A DNA stretch of 64,000 nt from Pseudoduganella armeniaca. Its GTDB lineage: Bacteria; Pseudomonadota; Gammaproteobacteria; Burkholderiales; Burkholderiaceae_D. The notes beneath the pieces are model-generated. The model searched no databases, was not told the DNA's origin, and saw nothing but the letters and a program-made list of their open reading frames with translations. Where the stretch lies: NCBI RefSeq assembly GCF_003028855.1, contig NZ_CP028324.1, positions 806,001-870,000 of the forward strand, written 5' to 3'. Both the position numbers and the translations under genes were made by a program. Below are positions 56,043 to 64,000 of the stretch, in pieces (positions within the stretch are counted from its first letter, which is position 1; every line of letters starts with the position of its first letter).

Positions 56043-58265
56043 ATGAACGAGCATATTCCAGGTAACGACCATCACGGCGCCACGCCACCGGACTTCTTCC
56101 CGCGCCTCCTGCTGGTGGACGACGAACCGCGCCTGCTGTCGTCGCTGTACGAACTGCTGCGCGACCGCCAGTACCACCTGGTGACGGCGACCTGCGGCAG
56201 CGAGGCGCTGGCCCAGCTGAACCGCCTGCAGTTCGACCTGGTGCTGCTGGACCTGCGCCTGCCGGACATGAGCGGCCACGAGATCATGGACTACATCAAC
56301 GCGCGCGGCATCGACTGCGACGTGATCGTCATGAGCGGCGACGTCGGCATCGAGGCCGCCATCGGCGCCTTGAAGCGCGGCGCCTACGACTACCTGCGCA
56401 AGCCCTACAGCCGCGAGGAGCTGCTGAAAACGGTCGAGAACGCGCTGCAGAAGCGCCGCCTGGCCGTCGACAACCAGAGCATCGCCCAGCGCCTGGAGAA
56501 TTCCGAGCGCATGTACCGCTACCTGGTCGACAGCTCGCCGGACATCATCTACACGCTGAACCACGAAGGCCATTTCACCTTCATCAACGACCGTGCCTAC
56601 CAACTGCTGGGCTATACGCGCGAGGAGCTGATCGGCAAGCACTACTCCATCGTCGTGCACGACGAGGACCTGGAGCGCGCCAAATACGTCTTCTCCGACC
56701 GCCGGCTGGACGACCGCGCCTCGCGCAGCGTCGAGCTGCGCCTGAAGTGCAACACGGGCAACGGCAGCGCCGAGCGCACCTTCAGCAACACGCTGATGGC
56801 GATCTCGCTCAATGCGCTGGGCATGCACATCCCCGATGCGGAAGGTGGCCGCAAGCCCGGCCTGCCCGGCATCTACGGCGTGGCGCGCGACATCACGGAC
56901 CGCAAGCGGGCCGAGGAGATGATCTCCTACCAGGCCTACCACGACATCCTGACCGACCTGCCGAACCGCATGCTGTTCAAGGACCGCCTGGGCCTGGCCG
57001 TGATCCAGGCCAAGCGCAAGCAGACGGAGCTCGCGGTGATGTTCGTCGACCTGGACCGTTTCAAGCTGGTCAACGACACCTTGGGCCACGTCAAGGGCGA
57101 CGAGCTGCTGCAGCAGGCCGCGCTGCGCCTGAAGGAATGTCTGCGCAAGGGCGACACGCTGGCGCGCCAGGGCGGCGACGAGTTCACCATCGTGCTGCCG
57201 GAGCTGCGCGACCGCGCCGATGCGAAAGCGGTGGCGGACAAGTTCCTCGAATGTCTGCAGAAGCCGTTCGACCTGGACGGCCACGTCGTGCACATCTCGG
57301 CCTCGATCGGCATCGCCATCTATCCCGGCGACGGCGAGACGATCGACGAGCTGCTGCGCCATGCGGATATCGCCATGTACCAGGTCAAGGCGCTGGGCAA
57401 GAACGGCCACGCGTTCTACCACGACTCGATGCTGGACGTGTCGCACCAGAAGATCGCGCTGGAGCAGGCGCTGCGCCGCGCGCTGGAGAACAACGAGCTG
57501 GAGATGTACTACCAGCCGCAGATCGACATGGCAACTGGCCGCATCATCGGTGCCGAAGGCCTGATGCGCTGGAACCATCCGCAGCGCGGCCTGCTGTCGG
57601 CCGGCGAGTTCCTGCCGTTCGCCGAGGAGAACGGCCTGATGCTGCCGATCTCGGACTGGATGCTGGGCGCGCTGTGCCGCGACCTGCTGCTGTGGAACAA
57701 GGCGGGCGGCGACACCATCCGCCTGTCCTTGAACCTGTCGCCGCAGTACCTGGACCGGGGCGACTTCTTCGAGAAGATGCGCGGCGCGCTGACGCGCTAC
57801 GGCATCTCGCCCGCGCAGATCGAGGTGGAGATCACCGAGAACATCTGCATCCGCAACCCGCACTATGCGATCGAGCAGCTGAACAAGTTGTGCCAGCTCG
57901 GCGTCTCGGTCGCCATCGACGATTTCGGCACGGGTTACTCGTCGCTCGCCTACCTGCACCGCTTCCCGATCCACACCATCAAGATCGACCAGAGCTTCGT
58001 CAAGGAGATCCATGACGAGAACGGCCACTATCCGGTGATCCTGGCGATCATCTCGATCGCGCGTGGCCTGGGGCTGCACCTGGTGGCCGAAGGTGTCGAG
58101 ACGGAAGTACAGGCGCGCTACCTGCAGGCCAACGGCTGCACCACGATGCAGGGCTACCTGTACTACCGGCCGATGTCGCTGACGTCGTTCATCCACGTGC
58201 TGCACGCGCAGGACCAGGCCCGCGCGCCGGATGAGCCGGCGCCGCTGCTTGCCATCCAGGCATGA
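56043..58265 (+). CDS. Response regulator with PAS, GGDEF and EAL domains
   Basis: Cyclic-di-GMP enzyme of 740 residues. The receiver is complete (LLLVDDEPR; phospho-acceptor Asp70 in LVLLDLRLPDMSG; YLRKPYS). A PAS domain follows (about 155-280, DSSPDIIYTLNHEGHFTFIN). The GGDEF domain (about 300-455) keeps the intact ARQGGDEFTIVLPE, so diguanylate cyclase activity is possible. The EAL domain (about 475-720) has EGLMRW in place of EALxRW but keeps EITENI, DDFGTGYSSL, KIDQSFV and EGVETE. The cognate kinase is most likely the HDOD-kinase upstream. The stop overlaps the SEL1 gene by four bases. The ATG at 56043 has AAGG before it. Confidence 0.92.
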   Translation: MNEHIPGNDHHGATPPDFFPRLLLVDDEPRLLSSLYELLRDRQYHLVTATCGSEALAQLNRLQFDLVLLDLRLPDMSGHEIMDYINARGIDCDVIVMSGDVGIEAAIGALKRGAYDYLRKPYSREELLKTVENALQKRRLAVDNQSIAQRLENSERMYRYLVDSSPDIIYTLNHEGHFTFINDRAYQLLGYTREELIGKHYSIVVHDEDLERAKYVFSDRRLDDRASRSVELRLKCNTGNGSAERTFSNTLMAISLNALGMHIPDAEGGRKPGLPGIYGVARDITDRKRAEEMISYQAYHDILTDLPNRMLFKDRLGLAVIQAKRKQTELAVMFVDLDRFKLVNDTLGHVKGDELLQQAALRLKECLRKGDTLARQGGDEFTIVLPELRDRADAKAVADKFLECLQKPFDLDGHVVHISASIGIAIYPGDGETIDELLRHADIAMYQVKALGKNGHAFYHDSMLDVSHQKIALEQALRRALENNELEMYYQPQIDMATGRIIGAEGLMRWNHPQRGLLSAGEFLPFAEENGLMLPISDWMLGALCRDLLLWNKAGGDTIRLSLNLSPQYLDRGDFFEKMRGALTRYGISPAQIEVEITENICIRNPHYAIEQLNKLCQLGVSVAIDDFGTGYSSLAYLHRFPIHTIKIDQSFVKEIHDENGHYPVILAIISIARGLGLHLVAEGVETEVQARYLQANGCTTMQGYLYYRPMSLTSFIHVLHAQDQARAPDEPAPLLAIQA

Positions 58266-59815
58266 GCGCTGCCGCGCCTTCGAAAGAGTATTTGCGGATC
58301 AAGGCCCTGGCCGAACAGGGCGTGCCGCAGGCCCAGCACAGCCTGGGCTTCATGTATTTCAACGGCGACGGCGTGCCGCAAAGCCATGAGCTGGCAATGG
58401 CGTGGTATCGCCAGGCCGCCAACGCGGGGCTGGCGCATGCCCAGTACAACCTGGGCGTGATGTACCAGAAGGGGCAGGGCGTCGCGCCGGATTTCGCGGA
58501 AGCGGCGCGCTGGTACCGCCTGGCGGCGGAGCAGGGCTATGCGGCGGCCCAGTACAACCTTGGCTGGCTGTACGCCAAGGGCCACGGCGTGCCGCTCGAC
58601 ACGGAGCAGGCGCGCCACTGGTTCGGCCAGGCGGCCGAGCAGGGCGATCCGGGCGCGCAGAACAACCTGGGCATGATGTACGAGACCGGTAAAGGTGTGC
58701 CGCAGGATGCGGCGCTGGCCGTGCACTGGTACCGCAAGGCCGCCGTGCAGGGCTATGCCCGGGCCCAGTTCAACCTGGCGCTGCGCTGCGACAAGGGCGA
58801 CGGCGTCGCACAGGACAGCGCGCAGGCCATCGACTGGCTGCGCCAGGCGGCCGCACAGGGTCACGCACCCGCCCAGTTCAATCTCGCGCTGCGCTACGAC
58901 AAGGGCGATGGCGTCGAACAGGACAGCGGCCAGGCCATCCGCTGGTACCGCGCGGCGGCGGAGCAGGGCCACGTCAGCTCGCAGTTCAACCTCGGTCTCA
59001 TTTACGACAACGGCCACGGCGTGCCGCGTGACGAGCGCCAGGCCCTCGACTGGTACCTGCGCGCGGCCGCGCAAGGCCATGCCGCGGCGCAGAACAATGT
59101 CGGCCTGCGCCACGAGCACGGCCAGGGCGTGCCGCAGGACCACGTTGTGGCGGCCGAGTGGTACCGCAAGGCGGCGCTGCAGGGTTTCCCGTCCGCGCAA
59201 TACCATCTCGGCCTGCTGTACGACAGCGGCCATGGCGTGGCGCGCGACGAGAGCGAGGCGATCGACTGGTACCGCAAGGCCGCCGAGCAGGGCCACCTGC
59301 GGGCCCGCTTCGAGCTGGCGCTGCGCTACGAGACGGGGCGCGGCGTGGCGCCGGACCTGCGCGCGGCGCTGGCCTGGTATCAGCGCGCGGCGGAACAGGA
59401 CTACGCGCCCGCGCAATACAATCTGGGCCTGCTGCACGATCGCGACGATGGCCCCGCGCCCAGTATCGACCTGGCCAACGGCTGGTATCGCAAGGCCGCG
59501 GAGCAGGGCCACGCGCTGGCGCAGTTCACGCTGGCGCTGCGCCACGATAACGGCCAGGGTGTGCCACGCGATTTCGTGCAGGCGTTCGGGTGGTACCGCA
59601 AGGCCGCCCAGCAGGGCCACGCGCGCGCCCAGCTCAATGTCGGCCTGATGTATTTCGCCGGCCAGGGCACGGCCGTGGACATGGCGCAGGCCTGCTACTG
59701 GTTCGCGCTGGCCGAACGCAACGGCGAGGCGGCCGCAAGCCGCTACCTGGCCGAGGCGCGCGCAAAGATGGGCGCGGTGCCGGCGCTGCCGGTGGTCGTC
59801 GGCGCGATCGAGTGA
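58262..59815 (+). CDS. SEL1-repeat protein (13 repeats)
   Basis: All-helical scaffold of 517 residues made of 13 consecutive 36-residue SEL1 units at about residues 22-490. Each contains the pattern AQ.NLG..Y..G.GV..D...A..WYR.AA.QG. There is no signal peptide or membrane segment, so it is cytoplasmic unless exported by another route. It is translationally coupled to the GGDEF-EAL protein by ATGA, which suggests that it assembles or localises the signalling pair. The repeats are close to one another (for example QFNLALR twice), suggesting recent internal duplication. Confidence 0.93.
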   Translation: MSAAAPSKEYLRIKALAEQGVPQAQHSLGFMYFNGDGVPQSHELAMAWYRQAANAGLAHAQYNLGVMYQKGQGVAPDFAEAARWYRLAAEQGYAAAQYNLGWLYAKGHGVPLDTEQARHWFGQAAEQGDPGAQNNLGMMYETGKGVPQDAALAVHWYRKAAVQGYARAQFNLALRCDKGDGVAQDSAQAIDWLRQAAAQGHAPAQFNLALRYDKGDGVEQDSGQAIRWYRAAAEQGHVSSQFNLGLIYDNGHGVPRDERQALDWYLRAAAQGHAAAQNNVGLRHEHGQGVPQDHVVAAEWYRKAALQGFPSAQYHLGLLYDSGHGVARDESEAIDWYRKAAEQGHLRARFELALRYETGRGVAPDLRAALAWYQRAAEQDYAPAQYNLGLLHDRDDGPAPSIDLANGWYRKAAEQGHALAQFTLALRHDNGQGVPRDFVQAFGWYRKAAQQGHARAQLNVGLMYFAGQGTAVDMAQACYWFALAERNGEAAASRYLAEARAKMGAVPALPVVVGAIE

Positions 59816-59844
59816 AATAAATCAACGAGTGTGACAATTGGTGA

Positions 59845-59871
59845 TCAAGTTGGGTGTTTCCGTGCCGTAAT
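59845..59871 (+). promoter_or_regulatory. Sigma-28 (FliA) type promoter for the flagellin
   Basis: TCAAGTTG (59845-59852, 6 of 8 to TAAAGTTT), an exact 11-base spacer, and GCCGTAAT (59864-59871, 5 of 8 to GCCGATAA). It lies 45 bases before the flagellin ATG, and late flagellar genes are normally FliA-dependent. Confidence 0.6.
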
Positions 59872-59880
59872 AGCGGATGT

Positions 59881-59898
59881 GGACAAAATTTTTTGTCC
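59881..59898. promoter_or_regulatory. Perfect palindrome in the flagellin leader
   Basis: GGACAAAATTTTTTGTCC consists of two perfect 8-base arms around TT, at the predicted 5' end of the flagellin mRNA. GGA motifs occur at 59875, 59881 and 59907, the kind of sites bound by CsrA. No normal Shine-Dalgarno lies before the ATG at 59917. A role in translational control is inferred. Confidence 0.5.
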
Positions 59899-59916
59899 GC
59901 CTCACTGGACCCCCAC

Positions 59917-60744
59917 ATGGCGCTGTCGATCAACTCCAATACGAATTCGCTGTTCGCGCAACGGGCGCTGACGCGCTCCTGCGCGGACATGTCGTCCGTC
60001 CTGCAGCGCCTCTCCAGCGGCCTGCGCATCAACTCGGCGCGCGACGACGCTGCGGGCCTGGCGATCTCGCAAGGCATGACGGCGCAACTGCGCGGCCTGA
60101 CGCAGGCGGGACGCAACATCAACGACGGCATTTCGCTGACGCAGACGGCGGAAAGCGCCATCGGCACCATTGGCGACAATTTCCAGCGCATCCGCGAACT
60201 GGCCGTGCAGGCGGCCAACGACACCAACAGCGCCAGCGACCGCGCGGCCATGCAGCGCGAGGCGGATGAACTGATCAAGGAGAACTACCGCATCGCCACC
60301 GACACCAATTTCAATGGCCTGAAACTGCTGGACGGCTCGTTCAACGGCGCGGTGCAGATCGGCCACCGCGCCGGCGACGTCGTCATGCTGACCGTTCCGG
60401 CGCTGTTCCTGCAGACCGACGGCGGCGGCTTTGCCGAACCGCCGCTGTCGCTGGCGAATCATGCGGATGCGACGGCGGCGCTGGAGTACCTGGACAAGCA
60501 GCTGGCCAATATCAATGTGCGGCGTGCCCACATCGGCGCGCTGCAGAACCGGCTGACGCACGTCTTCGAGAACGTGCAGACGATGTCGACCAGCCTGGCC
60601 GAATCGCGCTCGCGCATCCTCGACACCGATTTCGCCGCCGACACGGCCAACCTGACGCGCTCACAGATCCTGCAGCAGGCCGGATCGGCCATGCTGGCGC
60701 AGGCCAACTCCCTGCCGAACCAGATCCTGCAGCTGCTGCGCTAG
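59917..60744 (+). CDS. fliC: Short flagellin
   Basis: Flagellar filament protein of 275 residues. The N-terminal D0/D1 domain begins MALSINSNTNSLFAQRAL and contains LQRLSSGLRINSARDDAAGL. The C-terminal D1/D0 part ends ILQQAGSAMLAQANSLPNQ then ILQLLR. The central variable domain is reduced to about 60 residues, so the filament would be smooth. No other flagellar genes are in the window. It follows the c-di-GMP/SEL1 operon by 101 bases. Its stop overlaps the stop of the convergent hydrolase by three bases. Confidence 0.95.
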   Translation: MALSINSNTNSLFAQRALTRSCADMSSVLQRLSSGLRINSARDDAAGLAISQGMTAQLRGLTQAGRNINDGISLTQTAESAIGTIGDNFQRIRELAVQAANDTNSASDRAAMQREADELIKENYRIATDTNFNGLKLLDGSFNGAVQIGHRAGDVVMLTVPALFLQTDGGGFAEPPLSLANHADATAALEYLDKQLANINVRRAHIGALQNRLTHVFENVQTMSTSLAESRSRILDTDFAADTANLTRSQILQQAGSAMLAQANSLPNQILQLLR

Positions 60745-61901
60745 TCGCGCCGGCCGAAACGGCGATCCAGCCAGCCGTAGGCCTCGTCCTGCGCCGCGAC
60801 CGGGAAGGCATGGCCGCCCGGCAGGATGCGCGTCTCGAACTTGTCGGCTGCATGCCAGGCGCTCCACACGCGCGCCATCTTCGCGTACGCTTCCTGCACG
60901 CTGGGCAGGGGAAACAGCGTATCGGCCGCGCCGGCGAAAAACAGTGCGGGCTTGGGTGCCGCCAGGCTGGCCACGTCGGGATAGTCCAGGTAGCGCAGCA
61001 GGCCAGGATGCAGCATCTGGAACGCGGACGAGCCGCGCAGCTGGTTGTTCCCCGCGACCATCAGGCCCTGCGTCGTCGCCATCCAGTTGACGGCGACGAC
61101 GGCCGTGATCGCGTCCGACAGCGCCGCCACCTGCCAGGCGCGCAGCGCGCCCATCGAGAAGCCCAGCGCCGCCACGTGGCGCCGGTCCACCTCCGGCAGC
61201 GCTGCCAGGAAGGCGGCCGCGCGCAGGTCTTCCAGCGCCATGTTGCCGGCCAGGGAGCTGCCCAGGTTGAAGAAGTTGGCGGCCAGCGCCTGCTGCGCGT
61301 CGCCCGTCAGCGGGCCGCGGTCGCCCCAGCCCAGCGCATCCGCCGCCAGCACCACGTAGCCGCGCCGCGCCAGCTCGTCGCCCGGCATGCGGCCGCCAAA
61401 ATACTTGTCGGCCCAGGTGCGCGCGGCGGTTTCGCGGGCGCTGTCGCCCCAGGGCGCGATCAGCTTTTCCTTGCCGATGTCGAAGCGCCCGCCGTGGTCA
61501 TGCAGCAGTAGCGCGGCCGGATGCGGTCCTGGCGCCTTCGGCACCAGCAGCAGCGCGCGCACGCGGCTGGTGGCGGTCAGGTTGAACACCACCTGGCGCG
61601 CCACGTAGCTGCCGCGATCCTGCGTGGCGATCACCTGCGGCGCGAACGGCGTGTCGTCGCGTTCCTGCAGCGTGGCCTCCCACAACTTGGCCCGGCCCGC
61701 CGCGCGCCATGCGGGCAGGTCTTTTATCTGCGGCGTCCATGCCATGGGAAACGTCAGCCTGGCCTTCAGCGCGGGCGCGAAGACGGGCAGGGGGCCGTCG
61801 ATGGCATGCTGCTGGTAGTCCTGGCCATGGGCCAGGCCGGCCGCTAGTGCCAGCGCGCAGAGAGGACGGAACGGTCGGCGGCAGTGGGATGGGCGGCGCA
61901 T
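60741..61901 (-). CDS. Exported dienelactone-hydrolase-like alpha/beta hydrolase
   Basis: Predicted periplasmic esterase of 386 residues with a signal peptide (CRRPFRPLCALALAAGLAHG). The alpha/beta-hydrolase fold shows HDHGGRFDIGKEK near the oxyanion site, the nucleophile elbow GFSMGALRAW, FAGAADTLFP before the acid, and the catalytic His in LPGGHAFPV. Proteins of this kind include acetyl-xylan esterase and dienelactone hydrolase relatives; the substrate is open. The start is taken at the ATG at 61901; the frame is open further upstream without a signal sequence. Confidence 0.85.
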   Translation of the reverse strand: MRRPSHCRRPFRPLCALALAAGLAHGQDYQQHAIDGPLPVFAPALKARLTFPMAWTPQIKDLPAWRAAGRAKLWEATLQERDDTPFAPQVIATQDRGSYVARQVVFNLTATSRVRALLLVPKAPGPHPAALLLHDHGGRFDIGKEKLIAPWGDSARETAARTWADKYFGGRMPGDELARRGYVVLAADALGWGDRGPLTGDAQQALAANFFNLGSSLAGNMALEDLRAAAFLAALPEVDRRHVAALGFSMGALRAWQVAALSDAITAVVAVNWMATTQGLMVAGNNQLRGSSAFQMLHPGLLRYLDYPDVASLAAPKPALFFAGAADTLFPLPSVQEAYAKMARVWSAWHAADKFETRILPGGHAFPVAAQDEAYGWLDRRFGRRD

Positions 61902-62066
61902 GGGATTCCTTTGTCGTGGGCTGCGGCATTGTGCCACGGGCCGAACATGAAGATCAGCTGAAGGCCCGCCACTAGGCAGGATAGCGATTCTGCAATAGCA
62001 TTTGCCAGCTTTCCCTATTCGAAAAGTGGCAAGCGCCCCGTCATACTCATTCCTCAGGAGCCCTCG

Positions 62067-63074
62067 ATGTTCAAGCGTTCGCTTACCGCAGTGTGCCTTT
62101 CCTTGTCCCTGGCCTCGGCCTGGGCCCAGACCGAAGTTCCGGCCGCCGTCGCGCCCGAGGCGCAGGTCGAGCCCGAGAAAATCCTGGTCGTGGGCCAGCG
62201 CCCCGGCCCGGGCCTGTGGAAGGTGTCGAAGGGCGATCACGTGCTGTGGGTGTTCGGCACCCATTGGCCGCTGCCGAAGAAGATGGAATGGCGCTCGCAG
62301 CAGGTCGAGACCATCATCGGCCAGTCGCAGGAGCTGTTGAAGGAACCCGGCGCCAACCTGGACTTCGGCATCGTCCGCTCGGTGCTGCTGATGCCGTTCA
62401 TGATCGGCATCGACAAGAATCCGGACGGTGCCGTCCTGCGCGACAAGGTGCCGGCCGACGTGCACGAGCGCTGGCTGGCGCTGCGCAAGAAGTACCTGAA
62501 GGATGACGAGGACTACGAACGCCTGCGTCCCGTGTTCGCGGCCGGAGAGCTGTTCGACGAAGCGATGAAGCAGAACGGCATGACCAATGGTGGCGAGGTG
62601 CGCAAGCGGATTATCAAACTGGCCGAGAAGAACAAGCTGAAGATCACGTCCACGGCCATCGACCTGGCGGTGGACAGCCCGGTCAAGGGCATCCGTGAAT
62701 TCAAGAAGGCGCCGATGGACGACGTGGCCTGCTTCACGGCCACGATCACGCGCCTGGAAACGGACCTGGACGGTATCCGCAACCGCGCCAACGCCTGGGC
62801 CAGGGGCGATATCGACGTGATCCGCAAGCTCGACTACCGCGAGCACGAAAACACCTGCACCGCCGCCTTCGAAAGCAACGCCGTGCTGAACGAAAAGGCG
62901 GGTCTCGGCACGATGCCGCAACGCCTGCGTGCCGGCTGGATGGCGGCGGCGGAAAAGGCGCTGGCCAACAACCAGTCCACGTTCGCGCTGCTGCCGCTGC
63001 ATAACCTGCTGGGCCAGAAGAGTTACCTAGCCGATCTGCAGGCGAAGGGTTATACGGTGGAGCAGCCGGAGTAA
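62067..63074 (+). CDS. Exported TraB/GumN-family protein
   Basis: Protein of 335 residues with a signal peptide (MFKRSLTAVCLSLSLASAWA). The TraB/GumN domain begins LWKVSKGDHVLWVFGTHWPLP, where GTH is the conserved motif near the proposed metal site. Two Cys residues (DVACFTATI and ENTCTAAF) may form a disulfide. The family is proposed to be metal-dependent hydrolases; a role here is unknown. It is convergent with the TonB-dependent receptor that follows. Confidence 0.85.
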   Translation: MFKRSLTAVCLSLSLASAWAQTEVPAAVAPEAQVEPEKILVVGQRPGPGLWKVSKGDHVLWVFGTHWPLPKKMEWRSQQVETIIGQSQELLKEPGANLDFGIVRSVLLMPFMIGIDKNPDGAVLRDKVPADVHERWLALRKKYLKDDEDYERLRPVFAAGELFDEAMKQNGMTNGGEVRKRIIKLAEKNKLKITSTAIDLAVDSPVKGIREFKKAPMDDVACFTATITRLETDLDGIRNRANAWARGDIDVIRKLDYREHENTCTAAFESNAVLNEKAGLGTMPQRLRAGWMAAAEKALANNQSTFALLPLHNLLGQKSYLADLQAKGYTVEQPE

Positions 63075-63099
63075 CACCGGCGGCTGCCCCGAGCCGGCG

Positions 63100-64000
63100 T
63101 CAGAACTTGTAGTTCAGGCCAAACAGGAAGGTGCGGCCATATTTGGCGTATTCCAGCTGCCGGTCCTTGCGGTTGGCATAGGTCTCATAGGCTGCATCGT
63201 TCAGGTTGTTCACCTGCAGCAGCAGGCCCAGGCCCTTGTACGGTCCCTGCTCGAACGTATAACCGACCTGGAAATCCACCGACGTGTTACCCACCACGTA
63301 GCGCAGCTGGCGGTCGCCGGCGAAGTTGCCGATCTCGCCCACGTAATCCGAACGGTCACGCGCGCTGACGCGGGTCGAGAAGCCGGCTTTTTCGTAGTAG
63401 AGCGTCAGGTTCGACACGTTGCGCGACAGGCCGGGCAGCTCGATCTTGCCGATCGCCGAATTGATCTCCTTGATGTCGATGCCGCTCTTCGTGTACGAGG
63501 TGCTGGCGATGACGCCGAAGCCGTCCAGGGCCGGCGTGAGCAGGTCCAGCGGGACCGACACCGTCAGCTCGGCGCCCTTGATCATGCCGCCGTCGCCGTT
63601 GTACGAGGTGGTGTACTGGCCGAAGTTGGAAATCGCGTTGGTGCCGGCCGTGTACTGCGAGAAGTCGCGCGTTTCCGAGAACGTGTAGATGTAGGTGTCG
63701 AGCTTCTTGTAGAAGCCGGCCAGCGCCACGTAGCCCTTCTTGTCGAAGTACTTTTCGTACGACAGGTCGATGGCCTTGGCGCGCCACGGATCGAGCTGGG
63801 TGTTGCCGCCGCTGCCGCTGGGCAGGCGCGTGCCCGATTCGACCGTGAAGTTGAAGCCGGCATTGAGCTGGTCCACGCGCGGCCGCGCCATCTGCTTGGC
63901 GACCGAGAAGCGCACGGTCTGGCCCTGGCCCAGGCCGAGGGCCAGGTTCACGCTGGGCAGCACGTCCGTGTAGGTCTTGCCGTTTTCGATCGGGTGCGCC
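63100..64000 (-). CDS. TonB-dependent receptor (5' end off window)
   Basis: C-terminal 300 residues of an outer-membrane TonB-dependent transporter, reading minus from beyond base 64000 to the stop at 63100. Barrel strands alternate as in AKQMARPRVDQLNAGFNF and ALAGFYKKLDTYIYTF; the last strand reads YGRTFLFGLNYKF and ends in Phe, the Bam-recognition signal. The segment VNNLNDAAYETYANRKDRQ is typical of the large carbohydrate-type TonB receptors (CirA/Oar-like) found in these bacteria. The ligand is not determinable. Confidence 0.9.
   Translation of the reverse strand, partial: AHPIENGKTYTDVLPSVNLALGLGQGQTVRFSVAKQMARPRVDQLNAGFNFTVESGTRLPSGSGGNTQLDPWRAKAIDLSYEKYFDKKGYVALAGFYKKLDTYIYTFSETRDFSQYTAGTNAISNFGQYTTSYNGDGGMIKGAELTVSVPLDLLTPALDGFGVIASTSYTKSGIDIKEINSAIGKIELPGLSRNVSNLTLYYEKAGFSTRVSARDRSDYVGEIGNFAGDRQLRYVVGNTSVDFQVGYTFEQGPYKGLGLLLQVNNLNDAAYETYANRKDRQLEYAKYGRTFLFGLNYKF

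Noticed and set aside
55395..58205. A 936-residue minus-strand frame opposite the kinase and GGDEF-EAL genes
   Set aside because: It is antisense to well-defined domains and its composition is that of a shadow frame.

Overview
The window is high-GC, tightly packed DNA of a free-living betaproteobacterium. Its gene order and gene types (nudJ-mnmA, amgK-murU beside lptD-surA-pdxA-ksgA, fur-bamE-dapB, leuS-lptE-holA-proA, HDOD/GGDEF/EAL signalling, several glycoside hydrolases, two TonB-dependent receptors) point to Oxalobacteraceae (Massilia, Duganella or Pseudoduganella type). That placement is inferred from gene content, not from a database search. I saw no rRNA, tRNA, CRISPR array, prophage or insertion sequence.

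Layout. 1-5958: the 5' part of a siderophore receptor behind a Fur-like box, a glutathione transferase, the Xni nuclease, an atypical receiver protein, and nudJ-mnmA. 6075-9146: the three-gene proton-translocating transhydrogenase (pntAA-pntAB-pntB) with promoter and terminator. 9200-20324: a beta-glucan/oligoglucoside locus with a LacI regulator and two LacI-type operators, GH5, GH1 and GH3 enzymes, a FucP-type sugar permease, a PfkB kinase and a Tat-exported phospholipase C. 20339-25055 (minus): an operon for cell-wall sugar recycling (amgK-murU), pepP, ubiH and yjbQ. 25158-30769: lptD-surA-pdxA-rsmA. 30989-33775 (minus): two tandem paralogous lipoproteins and a lipid-anchored metallophosphoesterase. 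33892-36198: HAD phosphatase, hrcA and, convergently, fur. 36278-40655: bamE-dapB-exbB-exbD-barstar-araC, then a YbhB-like protein behind a tandem palindromic repeat. 40694-44308 (minus): two unknown envelope proteins, a MetAP/ParD-like pair with its own palindrome, a VOC protein and an AraC regulator. 44375-53672: leuS-lptE-holA-proA-hemJ-DsbA-like, an RNA methyltransferase and a Bcr/CflA exporter. 53890-60744: an HDOD-histidine kinase, a receiver-PAS-GGDEF-EAL protein, a 13-unit SEL1 protein, then an orphan flagellin with a sigma-28-type promoter. 60741-64000: an exported alpha/beta hydrolase, a TraB/GumN protein and the 3' part of a second TonB-dependent receptor.

How the parts work together: much of the window builds or feeds the outer envelope (LptD, LptE, SurA, BamE, ExbBD, TonB receptors, MurNAc recycling), with iron control represented by fur and a Fur-like box. 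The 9-20 kb locus reads as a sensing, cutting, importing and phosphorylating pathway for beta-glucan sugars.

The most unusual signal is a family of 53-base hairpins at 17206, 20272, 30776 and 51005, with an incomplete relative near 43118. Each has 25-base arms and a 3-base loop, an outer 13-base sequence that is nearly constant, and an inner stem that differs between copies but stays paired. All lie within 2-9 bases of a stop codon. Other leads are the MetAP/ParD-like pair with an operator-like palindrome, three 13-base tandem palindromes before the YbhB gene, and the structured leader of the orphan flagellin.
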